Under the pieces are notes generated by a model, which ran no database searches, was not told the DNA's origin, and saw only the letters and a program-made list of their open reading frames with translations. DNA of 64,000 nt, from the NCBI RefSeq assembly GCF_045063725.1, contig NZ_CP173695.1. The stretch is one strand, 5' to 3'. The position numbers were made by a program, and so were the translations under genes. Each line of letters starts with the position of its first letter. Within the stretch, counting starts at the first letter, position 1. This DNA comes from Sellimonas catena. Lineage in GTDB: Bacteria; Bacillota; Clostridia; Lachnospirales; Lachnospiraceae. Of this stretch, positions 1 to 8,139 are shown one piece after another.

Positions 1-708
1 ATAGTAAATTGTAGCCGCTAAAAATTCTGGCTCTAAAGTATAATCTACCATTTCCATATCGATTGGCCTATAAACTAATCTAACTGCATCAAACCCAAAT
101 TCATTTTTAATTTTTTGAAACACTTTTTCTTCTGTGATTTCTTCCTGCTGAGTAACATCTGTATCATCGCTTTCAGAGTTAATATTTGTTGTTTTTCTCC
201 CTCCCAGTATTCTGTCCACTGTCTCGATCACAACCCCCCCATCACCAAAACTCGTTATCCCTACCCCAAGCACTGCGATAAGTGCCACGGCCAGGGCAAC
301 GATCGTCTTTTTCCTTCGTTTTCTCACGCGTACTTTTGGGGTCTGGCTTCCCTGTGCCGTTTGTATTTCGGAGTGACTTTCAGGCTGCCTTTCTTCTGCG
401 CCTACCGCCAGTTCCAGTGACTCCGGGGCGAGTTCTTCGGAGAATTCTTCCCGCGCCTTCTCTTCCCGGCGGAGCTGCAGTTCTTTTCCGAGGCGCAGGG
501 CCTCCTTATCTGCTTCTGACAAATTTTCATATGCTTTTCTCTGCCGCCGGATTTCTTCTGCCTGTTTCCATATTTTATTTTTTAGTTCCGGATCCGGCCC
601 TGATTCTGTCAGAGGTGGATCCTGCTCTACTTCTTCTTTTATCCGTGCTGACTCTTTCTCCAGCTCTTCCTGCAGGAACTCTTTCATGAGTTCATCTTCT
701 TTTTTCAT
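1..708 (-). CDS. Membrane-anchored protein, anti-sigma-like (partial)
   Basis: The frame is open from an ATG at 708 to the window edge, giving 236 codons without a stop, so the C-terminus is missing. The first 130 or so residues are cytoplasmic-looking, very rich in Glu, Lys and Arg and probably coiled-coil. A basic stretch and one transmembrane segment follow (residues about 133-153, ending ALIAVLGVGITSF), then an extracellular part starting with a Thr/Asp/Glu linker. This layout resembles the DUF4367-type proteins often found beside small sigma factors in Clostridia, and a sigma-like gene lies at 1935-2471 on the same strand, with murG in between on the other strand. The anti-sigma role is inference from layout and neighbourhood. 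No ORF on the plus strand here looks real. Confidence 0.7.
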   Translation of the reverse strand, partial: MKKEDELMKEFLQEELEKESARIKEEVEQDPPLTESGPDPELKNKIWKQAEEIRRQRKAYENLSEADKEALRLGKELQLRREEKAREEFSEELAPESLELAVGAEERQPESHSEIQTAQGSQTPKVRVRKRRKKTIVALAVALIAVLGVGITSFGDGGVVIETVDRILGGRKTTNINSESDDTDVTQQEEITEEKVFQKIKNEFGFDAVRLVYRPIDMEMVDYTLEPEFLAATIYY

Positions 709-806
709 TTCGTCCCCCTTTTTTTGCGTTTTCTTTCCTCCGACTTGACCTTTATTTCAATTCTGTTTAATATAAATAATCATAAAAGCATTTTCGGAGG
801 CATGCC

Positions 807-1874
807 ATGAAACGTATCATTTTAACCGGCGGCGGTACTGCCGGGCATGTTACACCAAACATCGCCCTTCTTCCCCGCCTGAAAGAACTTCAATATGACA
901 TTCACTATATCGGGTCTTATAATGGAATTGAAAAAGATCTGATCGAACCTTTTCATATTCCATACCACGGGATTTCTTCCGGCAAGCTGCGCCGTTATTT
1001 CAGCATGAAAAATTTTACGGATCCGTTCCGTGTATTAAAAGGATTTTATGAGGCAAATAAGTTAATCAAGACATTGAAGCCGGATGTGATCTTTTCCAAG
1101 GGCGGTTTTGTCAGTGTACCGGTTGTCATGGCCGGCAAGCGGAATCATGTCCCGACTATCATTCATGAGTCAGACATCACGCCTGGTCTCGCCAACAAGC
1201 TTTCCATGCCGTCGGCGACAAAGATCTGCTGCAATTTCCCGGAGACATTAAAGAATCTTCCGGCAGACAAAGCGGTGCTCACAGGCTCACCGATCCGGCA
1301 GGAACTGCTTACAGGCGATAAGGAGGCAGCAAGGAAATTCTGCCATTTCACTTCCCAAAAGCCTGTTATTCTCGTGATCGGCGGAAGCCTCGGCGCTGCT
1401 GCAGTTAATCAGGCTGTGCGGAACATTCTTCCAAAACTTCTGGAAAGCTTTCAGGTGATCCATCTCTGTGGAAAAGGAAAGCTGGATGAGTCTTTGACCC
1501 GGGTGGAAGATTATGCACAGTTTGAATACATTCAAAAAGAACTGAAAGATCTTTTTGCGCTGGCCGACATTGTCATTTCCCGTGCCGGTGCCAATGCAAT
1601 CTGTGAGCTTCTGGCTCTGCGTAAACCAAATATCCTGATCCCGCTTCCTGCAAACGCCAGCCGCGGAGATCAGATCCTCAATGCCCGTTCCTTTGAGCGT
1701 CAGGGATTCAGCATTGTCCTGGAAGAAGAATCACTTACAGACGAAATTCTTCTGGATACTGTCCACCGCCTGTATCAGGATCGTGATACATATACAAAGG
1801 CAATGAGCGATTCCGGCATGCAGAATTCGATCGAGACAATTATTGATCTCATTGTCCGGGCTTCGCAAAAATAG
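807..1874 (+). CDS. murG: UDP-GlcNAc:undecaprenyl-PP-MurNAc-pentapeptide GlcNAc transferase
   Basis: MurG-type GT28 glycosyltransferase, which adds GlcNAc to lipid I to make lipid II on the inner face of the membrane. The N-terminal glycine loop is GGGTAGH at residues 8-14. The second glycine loop is GGSLGAAAVN, and the donor-site region reads SRAGANAICELLALRKP followed by ASRGDQ, as in Clostridia-type MurG. The length of 355 residues is normal. The start follows a GGAGG about 7 bases upstream, and a hairpin terminator lies just after the stop. It stands alone, not in a division and cell wall cluster, so it may be a second copy; that cannot be judged from this window. Confidence 0.9.
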   Translation: MKRIILTGGGTAGHVTPNIALLPRLKELQYDIHYIGSYNGIEKDLIEPFHIPYHGISSGKLRRYFSMKNFTDPFRVLKGFYEANKLIKTLKPDVIFSKGGFVSVPVVMAGKRNHVPTIIHESDITPGLANKLSMPSATKICCNFPETLKNLPADKAVLTGSPIRQELLTGDKEAARKFCHFTSQKPVILVIGGSLGAAAVNQAVRNILPKLLESFQVIHLCGKGKLDESLTRVEDYAQFEYIQKELKDLFALADIVISRAGANAICELLALRKPNILIPLPANASRGDQILNARSFERQGFSIVLEEESLTDEILLDTVHRLYQDRDTYTKAMSDSGMQNSIETIIDLIVRASQK

Positions 1875-1904
1875 TGTTCCATAAAAACTCTGAAATCAAA
1901 AAAT

Positions 1905-1931
1905 AGGTGTCGAATCGGCACCTGTTTTTTT
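1905..1931. terminator. Bidirectional intrinsic terminator
   Basis: AGGTG at 1905-1909 pairs with CACCT at 1919-1923. A T-run follows on the plus strand, serving murG, and an A-run precedes it, which gives a U-tract for the minus-strand sigma-like gene. The two genes converge here. Confidence 0.8.
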
Positions 1932-1934
1932 ATA

Positions 1935-2471
1935 TTATTTCATTTCTCTGTAATCTGCCTCATATTTTGTTTTCATCCACTTCTTTGCTCTGAACAGCAT
2001 TGACTGGAATGCCTCCAGACGGATACCCATCTCTTCTGCGATTTCTTTCTGTGGAATTTCCAGCACAAACGCGCGGACAACTGCATCATACCATCTTGGA
2101 TTGTGCTGATACAGCTCTTCCAGCATCGTACTCGTCAATTCTGTTTCTTTTCTGCGGCGTTTCCGCATGAAAATCAGCTCATCCGGACCTGGTACTTCCT
2201 CGCCCATCTGTGCCACCAATCCCTCATCATCCAACAGCATCTCCAGTTTCCGCCTTCTCATCTGGCTGCAGGCCAGACGATAAGCGGTTGTGCGAAGCCA
2301 TGACTCAATCGCGTTCTTGTTTCTGATCTTTTCATAACTGATCAGTAAATTCACAAAAGTGAGTTGGGTAATCTCATCGGCATCCGTCTCATTTTCCGAG
2401 TAATACTTTGCTGTTCTCCAGACAATATTTACATATTTATCATAGATATCATTAAATAGTATTTCATCCAT
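1935..2471 (-). CDS. Sigma-70 family (ECF-like) RNA polymerase sigma factor
   Basis: 178 residues in the size and layout of a small sigma factor. Region 2-like sequence (FNDIYDKYVNIVWRTAKYY, then DADEITQLTFVNLL and WLRTTAYRLACSQMRRRK) occupies about residues 6-80. A C-terminal helix-turn-helix region, QKEIAEEMGIRLEAFQSML, lies at about 140-160. Unlike a canonical sigma 4 the HTH is loosely conserved. It lies 39 bases downstream of the HIT gene on the same strand, so the two are probably co-transcribed. A membrane protein of anti-sigma appearance lies further on at 1-708. Target promoters cannot be told from the sequence. Confidence 0.75.
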   Translation of the reverse strand: MDEILFNDIYDKYVNIVWRTAKYYSENETDADEITQLTFVNLLISYEKIRNKNAIESWLRTTAYRLACSQMRRRKLEMLLDDEGLVAQMGEEVPGPDELIFMRKRRRKETELTSTMLEELYQHNPRWYDAVVRAFVLEIPQKEIAEEMGIRLEAFQSMLFRAKKWMKTKYEADYREMK

Positions 2472-2510
2472 ATGAGCTTCTTACGCCTTACCCTCTTGTT
2501 ATTCCCTGTT

Positions 2511-2924
2511 TTACTCTTCGCTGATTCTGGAAAGTATCTCATTCTTCTGTTCCTCATCAAGCTGTCCCATTTTCCAGCCAAGACCTACTTTATCTCCTTT
2601 GTATCTTGGAATCAGGTGCATGTGGAAATGGAATACGGTCTGTCCTGCCGCCTCTTTATTGTTCTGTACGATATTATAACCATCGCATCCAAGAATCGGC
2701 GTAAGCTTTTTCACCATCTTTTTAGCAAGCACAAGTGCTTTTGCAGCAATCTCATCATCCAGCTCATAAAGGTCTGCATAGTGCTGTTTCGGAAGAATCA
2801 GGGCATGTCCTTTCGATGCCGGACTTGCATCTAAAATCACGCGGAAATCTTCATCTTCATAAAGCGTCGCAGTCGGAATATCTCCGTTTGCAAGTTTACA
2901 GAAAATACAATTATCGTCTCTCAT
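2511..2924 (-). CDS. HIT family nucleotide hydrolase/transferase
   Basis: Histidine-triad protein acting on nucleotide phosphoramidates or dinucleoside polyphosphates. The active-site triad HFHMHLIPR (HxHxH) is near residue 100, and the N-terminal zinc motif CIFCK is at residues 7-11, as in HinT-like proteins. The remaining core (ILDASPASKGHALILPK) is well conserved. Normal length at 137 residues. It is the first gene of a short leftward unit with the sigma-like gene. Confidence 0.92.
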   Translation of the reverse strand: MRDDNCIFCKLANGDIPTATLYEDEDFRVILDASPASKGHALILPKQHYADLYELDDEIAAKALVLAKKMVKKLTPILGCDGYNIVQNNKEAAGQTVFHFHMHLIPRYKGDKVGLGWKMGQLDEEQKNEILSRISEE

Positions 2925-3016
2925 ATCTCATACTCCTTTACATTGATATTTGAATATTGCCTCCACCAGTGCTAAACTAGAAAGCATCGAACTGTTTAGA
3001 AAGGTGGGAAATTCCT

Positions 3017-3769
3017 ATGTCTTTTACATCCGATGAGATGCAGCGTCTTCAATCCTATGTAAATCAGGATGCTGAAGCGTCTGCTCTGTTTCAGAAACTG
3101 CTCCATTCTCAGGATATGGAACGTCACAAAATCTGCCACGAAATCCGCAATCCCCTGACTCTTCTTTCCGGCACGCTGCAGCTGATCGAATCCCGGCATC
3201 CCGAGGTCCGCTCCTTCGAGTACTGGGACTCCCTTTGCCAGGATCTGGAATACATGATGCATCTTCTGGAAGAGTTTTCACTGTTTAACAACAGCAGCTC
3301 TCTTCATCCGGAAACTTTTTCGTTCCGGAGCTTTATGGAAAAACTGGTCCTCTCCTTCGCCGCGTCCTGCGCCAATACGGAGATTGAATTTACTTCCCTG
3401 CTGGAAGATCTTCCTGTCATCACCGGAGATCCTGTCAAACTCCGTCAGGCACTTTTAAATCTTTTAAAAAACGCCGTGGAATCAATCCACGGTTCCGGGT
3501 CCGTCAATCTGAAAGCCTGGTTCCATGACAGCCAGATCCATATCCGGATTCAGGATACCGGCTGCGGCATATCCGAAGAACAGCTGAAGGAAATCTTTAC
3601 ACCGTTTTTCACTTCCAAATCTTCCGGAACCGGTCTGGGGCTTCCTGTCGTTCAGAATATCATTCTCGCACATCATGGAACAGTATCCGTGGATTCCCGC
3701 CCCGGATTTGGAACGACTTTTGAGATCACTCTCCCGGTACATCCCGGGCTTTCCGGAGATCCAAAGTGA
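3017..3769 (+). CDS. Orphan soluble sensor histidine kinase
   Basis: 250-residue kinase with no transmembrane segment and no recognisable PAS domain. The dimerisation box HEIRNPLTLLSG carries the phosphoacceptor His41. The N box is RQALLNLLKNAVES (about 143-156), the G1 box DTGCGIS, and the G2 box GTGLGLPVVQNI near the C-terminus. The H-box and ATP-binding regions resemble NtrB and the sporulation kinases. An AAAGGTGGG ribosome binding site precedes the ATG. No response regulator gene is adjacent, so the partner is elsewhere; Spo0F/Spo0A-type partners are possible but not shown. Confidence 0.88.
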   Translation: MSFTSDEMQRLQSYVNQDAEASALFQKLLHSQDMERHKICHEIRNPLTLLSGTLQLIESRHPEVRSFEYWDSLCQDLEYMMHLLEEFSLFNNSSSLHPETFSFRSFMEKLVLSFAASCANTEIEFTSLLEDLPVITGDPVKLRQALLNLLKNAVESIHGSGSVNLKAWFHDSQIHIRIQDTGCGISEEQLKEIFTPFFTSKSSGTGLGLPVVQNIILAHHGTVSVDSRPGFGTTFEITLPVHPGLSGDPK

Positions 3770-3777
3770 TTGTGCCG

Positions 3778-3810
3778 ATACGGGACATGGCATTGATCCA
3801 TGTCCCGTAT
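3778..3810 (+). terminator. Perfect 13-bp stem-loop after histidine kinase
   Basis: ATACGGGACATGG at 3778-3790 pairs perfectly with CCATGTCCCGTAT at 3798-3810 around a 7-base loop. Only a weak T-rich stretch follows, so termination is likely but not certain; a protein-binding palindrome is the alternative. Confidence 0.55.
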
Positions 3811-3896
3811 ACCGACTCTCTTATTCCCGTAACACATACCTGTTGTCGGCAGTTTTTTGTTATATACATTAAGTCTAGCGCAACCTGCCGGCTCTT

Positions 3897-4691
3897 TCAA
3901 TACTTTTTTCTGCAGTCAACATTCCGTTGCTCTCTCAATATATCATCCTGAGGTGCTTCCATGCCACGTCCGAATAGACGTTTCACAAACCCCCAGCCTC
4001 CTATTTTCTCCTTTATTACATCCCCGACCGGTTTCTCCTCCAGTCCCCAGTCATCATATTGCTCCTCTTCTTCATCATCTTCATATTCATCTCCATATTC
4101 ATAAAGATCTTCTTCATAATCTTCCTCTTCCGCTTCTTGATCCTCGTATTCTTCTTCCTGATTATTTAAAATTTCCTCAATCACCTGGCAGATCTGATAA
4201 TTTTCCGCGAGCGTCATTTTATGGAGGGCATAGGAAATATAAATCCCGGAACGATCCTGATAATCGGTCTCTCTGACAAAAAATTCTGTCAGTTCATGAA
4301 AACTTTCCGCGATTCCCTGTTCATTGGCCGGATAATAGCAAAAATAATACCGGCCTTTCTCACAGAAAATACTTCTCGGGTCCAGCAGCAACTGATTCGG
4401 GCTTAACAGATAGTCTCTCATTTCTTCCATAACCGCCAGCAGATCTTCGATAATCGCTATAATCATTTCGTAGGTAACCGGTCCTTTCTGCGTCAGAAAT
4501 TCCAGTGAATGTTTTCCCTGGATTTCATACTCATACCGGCTTCTTCCGTTTACTCCACGCCCTTTCACCTGCAGAAGTCCGCAGATTTCATTATTTGCCA
4601 GCATTTTCAGCTGATAGTCCGATTGATAAAATCTGTCTGATTCGACAATAAAATAGGATGTATTCAGGTCTCTCCGGTATCCGATTTTCAG
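3897..4691 (-). CDS. DUF6382 protein of the Tad locus, probable CTG start
   Basis: Last gene of the Tad pilus operon. The DUF6382 domain starts at once with KIGYRRDLNTSYFIVES and runs about 180 residues; the C-terminus is a very acidic Glu/Asp/Tyr-rich tract followed by a short basic tail. Family members normally begin with Met right before this motif. Here the codon in that place is CTG at 4691-4689, overlapping the TGA of the upstream TadE gene as CTGA with AGG just upstream. The frame is open back to an ATG at 4895, but that extension is only the out-of-frame reading of tadE. I therefore place the start at 4691 (264 residues). Function in pilus assembly is unknown. Confidence 0.75.
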   Translation of the reverse strand: MKIGYRRDLNTSYFIVESDRFYQSDYQLKMLANNEICGLLQVKGRGVNGRSRYEYEIQGKHSLEFLTQKGPVTYEMIIAIIEDLLAVMEEMRDYLLSPNQLLLDPRSIFCEKGRYYFCYYPANEQGIAESFHELTEFFVRETDYQDRSGIYISYALHKMTLAENYQICQVIEEILNNQEEEYEDQEAEEEDYEEDLYEYGDEYEDDEEEEQYDDWGLEEKPVGDVIKEKIGGWGFVKRLFGRGMEAPQDDILREQRNVDCRKKY

Positions 4692-5104
4692 GTTCCTGTT
4701 TCTGCTGCCTTTTTTAGTTTCCTCATATCCCGGATCTTTCTCTCCGGCTCGACAAGTGCTACTTTTGCTTCGACTGTAATCTTCATTCTTTTCCTCGATG
4801 CTTGAGCTGAAATCCACACATACTCCTTCTGACATTCTACTTCTACCTCTGCTTTCCGAAAAAGAATCATCTTTCCGGAAATTCTTTCTTTCCATAATTG
4901 TTGTATTTCTTCTTTCTGAAAAGGCGGTTCTTTTTTCTGCTTTCTTCCCGCAATCACCGCGGTCTCATAAGCGGTTCCTGTTAAAATATTTTTATCATGG
5001 TAGTAGAAAACCGCCATGATGACCCCATAAGTCAAAAGCAGAACCGCCGAGACGAGAACTGCTGCTTCCACAGTAAAACTGCCACTCCATTTTTCTTCTA
5101 CCAT
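4688..5104 (-). CDS. TadE-like pseudopilin (short)
   Basis: 138 residues. The N-terminus SGSFTVEAAVLVSAVLLL is the class TadE prepilin motif: a small residue pair before the cleavage point, Glu at +5 and a hydrophobic helix. The remaining part is basic and presumably exposed outside. The start codon overlaps the prepilin peptidase stop (ATGGTAG), indicating translational coupling. It is expected to be cleaved by the prepilin peptidase next door and to act as a minor pilin. Confidence 0.8.
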   Translation of the reverse strand: MVEEKWSGSFTVEAAVLVSAVLLLTYGVIMAVFYYHDKNILTGTAYETAVIAGRKQKKEPPFQKEEIQQLWKERISGKMILFRKAEVEVECQKEYVWISAQASRKRMKITVEAKVALVEPERKIRDMRKLKKAAETGT

Positions 5105-5535
5105 CCGATCACTCCCAAATATCCGGCTGTCAAAAAGGGGAGAAACGGGAATGTATCTTTATATCCGCCATTTTGCAGTACTACTTTTCCCAGACTCCAA
5201 ATCCCTGCCGCAAAAAAGGCAATGCTCAAAGCGGCTGCCAGTTTCCAGATTCCCATATACACACCCAGTACAAAAATCATCCAGCTGTCTGCAAACCCGA
5301 GCGCTTCATCTGTACATTTGCTGACGATCAGAAATGCACTGCCGGCCAGAGCACCCCAGACATAAATCCAGGTTCCGCTTCCGATTCCTATAAGCCGTGT
5401 CAGCGCTGCCAGCGCGCTTCCGCAAAGCAGAAGCCATCTCGGAACCGCACGGATGCGGATATCATATGCCGAACAAACTGCCTGAAAAATTAAAAACAAG
5501 GCATTGCAGATTTTTATTTCCCACACTTTGAGCAC
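5098..5535 (-). CDS. Prepilin peptidase, A24 family (TadV/CpaA-like)
   Basis: 145-residue polytopic membrane aspartic protease that removes the leader from Flp and TadE prepilins. The two catalytic aspartates are visible in AYDIR near residue 25 and in GFADSW (a GxGD variant) near residue 80. There are about five hydrophobic segments. The short length without the methylase domain matches TadV/CpaA. It sits between the two TadE genes and overlaps both, so it is part of the same unit. Confidence 0.85.
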   Translation of the reverse strand: MLKVWEIKICNALFLIFQAVCSAYDIRIRAVPRWLLLCGSALAALTRLIGIGSGTWIYVWGALAGSAFLIVSKCTDEALGFADSWMIFVLGVYMGIWKLAAALSIAFFAAGIWSLGKVVLQNGGYKDTFPFLPFLTAGYLGVIGW

Positions 5536-6425
5536 GCTCCTTTCCCTGCTGTCTCCGAAACCGGAACCGCGTAAATCTTTCGCTTCAGACCGCTGCAGGA
5601 CATGGACGTGTGATATTTACTTCCGTAGTCCGTGACATATACTCCCATTCCTGCCACATTTTGTCCGCATCTTTCACAAGGATAATACTTCCCGCCCGAC
5701 GCATTTCGCAATTCCTCCAGCCTGGAGTACGGAACCATATGGATCGACAGATCCAGATAGGAGCAGTGGTAGTCCTGATGATACACTACCCCGTTTTCTG
5801 TCACATACACAATCTTCTGCTCCGCCTGGACAGGGATAGACGATTCATAGCCGCACCACCCTTTTATCCGGATGCTCTCTTCTTTTTCTACATTGAAGAT
5901 TCCAAATACCGGAACAGGGATCTCCACCGTATACGATGTGTTCAGATACAAAATCTGATTCATAAGATCCACGTAGGAACTGCTGCAGTCAATCCCGGAA
6001 GCACCTCCTTTTACCATGCTACGCTCCAGCCGTTCTGTGCTGACTTCCTCCCGGATATCCTCCTCCAGTTCTTCTGTACTGACAAATGGATTCAGATAAG
6101 CCTGTTCCGCATATTTTCTGCCCGCATACTGCATCCCCGCCCGGATATTTGTCTGTACTGCCATCACCTCAAACAAGTATAAAAAGGCCAGTACCGCAAA
6201 CAGGAAAAGAGGAACCACAAAGGCTGCTTCCACAGTCATACTTCCTCCAGAAAAGGAGGTAAAGACAGGTGCCTTTAAGGTACACTTCTTATTTCGTGGG
6301 GAAAGCTGCTTCCATCTATGAAGCGAATCAGAATCTGTCTCCTTTCTATATATTTTAGGGTCTGAAAATTCGTTGACCATGGTTTGTATGTAGTTTAAAT
6401 CACCTGAGTTGTCACAAAAAGGCAC
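5514..6425 (-). CDS. TadE-like protein with Cys/His repeat tail
   Basis: 303 residues from a GTG start that has AAGGAGG nine bases upstream. The prepilin-type helix SGGSMTVEAAFVVPLFLF begins at residue 61, unusually far from the start, after a basic leader. The C-terminal 100 residues hold two copies of a motif of the type YH-x4-C ... C-x2-C (YHQDYHCSYL ... CERC and YHTSMSCSGL ... CSKC), which looks like a small metal- or disulfide-stabilised domain seen at the ends of some secreted proteins. The tail function is unknown. A start at Met64 is unlikely because that Met belongs to the conserved prepilin motif. Confidence 0.8.
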   Translation of the reverse strand: MPFCDNSGDLNYIQTMVNEFSDPKIYRKETDSDSLHRWKQLSPRNKKCTLKAPVFTSFSGGSMTVEAAFVVPLFLFAVLAFLYLFEVMAVQTNIRAGMQYAGRKYAEQAYLNPFVSTEELEEDIREEVSTERLERSMVKGGASGIDCSSSYVDLMNQILYLNTSYTVEIPVPVFGIFNVEKEESIRIKGWCGYESSIPVQAEQKIVYVTENGVVYHQDYHCSYLDLSIHMVPYSRLEELRNASGGKYYPCERCGQNVAGMGVYVTDYGSKYHTSMSCSGLKRKIYAVPVSETAGKGACSKCGK

Positions 6426-6497
6426 CTCGCTTTACCTCCTTTCTGTATATCAGACTGATCTGTCAGATATGAAATAAGAACTGTTTTCACAGATTTG

Positions 6498-7922
6498 TTA
6501 TTGATATGCATAATATGTCGAAAATTGGTACGTAATTCCTCTTCTGAGTCTGCATGTACTTTGAATCCTGAGTTTTGTAATACAGGCATCGGCCTGAAAA
6601 AACGGACAGTCCAGCCGCATCTTCATATTCCATTCAATCAGATCCAGCATCCGGAGCCGCAGCGTTTCTTTGGATTCCAGAAGAAACAGCATCTTCATGT
6701 AGTCATCGTACCCGAATCCGCTTTCTCCGGCTTCACTAGCTCCGGAGTCTTCTTTTGTCCCAAGCTTTAGCAGGCCTGAGAGACTCAGCTTCCATGTCTC
6801 TTTACTCTTGGCCGCCGGCACCTTTCCCCCGGCAGTCAGTGTCCGAAGATCCATCACGCTCTCCCCGTATGCCCAGGCCATCAGGATGATCTGGCAGACT
6901 ACATCCGTCAGTTCCGGATTTCCCATCAGGGTACTTACTACACCGGCCAGCACTTTTGCTTCCGTCTTCTTCGTCTCGTCTGTCTGAAGATAGAAATAAT
7001 TCGGTGCCATTCGGAGATTTCGGATTTTATCCAGTACTTCCTGCAGATTTTCCATGTCATCTGTATTTCCGCCGATCAGGTATTCCTGTTCGTATTCCAG
7101 CGGACGATTTTCTCCCGGACTGATATAGCTTCCAAAATGCTCTGGAATATAGGCAATAAAATACAACTTTTCGTTTCCCGTTTCTTCTGTGGCAGGTACA
7201 TCTCCCTTGCCTTCCCGTCTCTCCCGCCCGGAAATTCCCGGAGTTCCTTCCACACTTTTCTGTGAAATGGTCCGGTCTTTCGGCAGAACAATCTCCGTCA
7301 GTACTTTCCTTTTCAGCTTCTGCAAAATCCCCAGCGGATTTTCCGTCTCCTCCCCGCTTCCTTCGGAAGAGCCTTCCGATGTCCCGTGAGATGCCAGAAT
7401 CTCATCCATCTTCTTTTCTGTCTCCTCTTCCTGCTGCTGATACTTTTCGGCCTCTTCTTCCTGTTTTTTCGCCTCATCTTCTTTCCCGGTCAGATCCTTG
7501 ATAATATCGATTCCGAACCTGTTCTCCATATATCTGCAGACCTGATCCGCGAACTCCCGGCCTTCTCCGTCACTCAAAAAGCGGACGGCTTCCACCTGAC
7601 TCTCTCCTGCAACCGCTCCATATACGGTTATACGGTTCAATACTCTTTCTTCCGAATAATTTCCTGTCTCGTACGTACCGTCCAGTCCGAAAAGATCATA
7701 CTCTTCCAGAAGTTCCTTCTGATACTCCGCAAACAATGATTCCACCGCCCGCTCCGTGTCCGCCCGCCTGATATTCTTTGATGTCTGAATGGACGCACTC
7801 TCTAAAATCCCGGCTGTAAACGTCAGCAGAATCAGGATCAAAAGGCTCATCATCACTGTCAGCTGTGCATCTTCTTTCTTTTTTCCGGCCGGAATCATGT
7901 TTCTAAATCTTTCCGCTTTCAC
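6498..7922 (-). CDS. DUF5702 protein of the Tad locus
   Basis: 474 residues with an N-terminal membrane helix (QLTVMMSLLILILLTFTAGILE cut at residues 20-41) followed by a long extracellular region containing a Glu/Gln-rich coiled coil (about 145-185) and a Gly/Ser/Glu linker. The segment RRADTERAVESLFAEY resembles the start of the mature part in TadE/TadG-like proteins, and DUF5702 proteins occur in Clostridia Tad loci. The GTG start overlaps the flp stop region by 20 bases; an ATG at 7898 is an alternative. It is probably a pseudopilin-like structural partner. Confidence 0.78.
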   Translation of the reverse strand: MKAERFRNMIPAGKKKEDAQLTVMMSLLILILLTFTAGILESASIQTSKNIRRADTERAVESLFAEYQKELLEEYDLFGLDGTYETGNYSEERVLNRITVYGAVAGESQVEAVRFLSDGEGREFADQVCRYMENRFGIDIIKDLTGKEDEAKKQEEEAEKYQQQEEETEKKMDEILASHGTSEGSSEGSGEETENPLGILQKLKRKVLTEIVLPKDRTISQKSVEGTPGISGRERREGKGDVPATEETGNEKLYFIAYIPEHFGSYISPGENRPLEYEQEYLIGGNTDDMENLQEVLDKIRNLRMAPNYFYLQTDETKKTEAKVLAGVVSTLMGNPELTDVVCQIILMAWAYGESVMDLRTLTAGGKVPAAKSKETWKLSLSGLLKLGTKEDSGASEAGESGFGYDDYMKMLFLLESKETLRLRMLDLIEWNMKMRLDCPFFQADACITKLRIQSTCRLRRGITYQFSTYYAYQ

Positions 7923-8103
7923 TTGTAATTTTATTGAAAATCGTCTGAACGAGCTCTGTCAGCTGGGTCTTGAAGATAATGACAAGTCCGATCAGTACAA
8001 CGAGAATCAATATGATTTCCACCACTCCAATTCCACTTTCATCTTTCAGACATTCTTCTATCCTGTTCCAAATTCGTCTTGCATTCATCTGTAACCACAA
8101 CAT
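7903..8103 (-). CDS. flp: Flp/Flp-1 type IVb pilin
   Basis: 66-residue major pilin candidate. It has the prepilin signature ESGIGVVEIILILVVLIG, with Gly before the cleavage site, Glu at +5 and a continuous hydrophobic helix. The short polar tail is usual for Flp pilins. AAAGGAGG lies seven bases before the ATG, the strongest ribosome binding site in the operon, which fits high expression. It lies between the TadC-like and DUF5702 genes. Confidence 0.88.
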   Translation of the reverse strand: MLWLQMNARRIWNRIEECLKDESGIGVVEIILILVVLIGLVIIFKTQLTELVQTIFNKITSESGKI

Positions 8104-8139
8104 TTTGCAACCTCCTTTGTTTCCTGTCTTTGGATTCCT

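Noticed and set aside
282..689. Plus-strand frame of 135 codons
   Set aside because: Antisense to the partial membrane protein at 1-708, which has a ribosome binding site and sensible domain layout.
3897..4895. DUF6382 starting at ATG 4895
   Set aside because: The first 68 codons are the out-of-frame reading of the tadE gene; family similarity starts right after the CTG at 4691.
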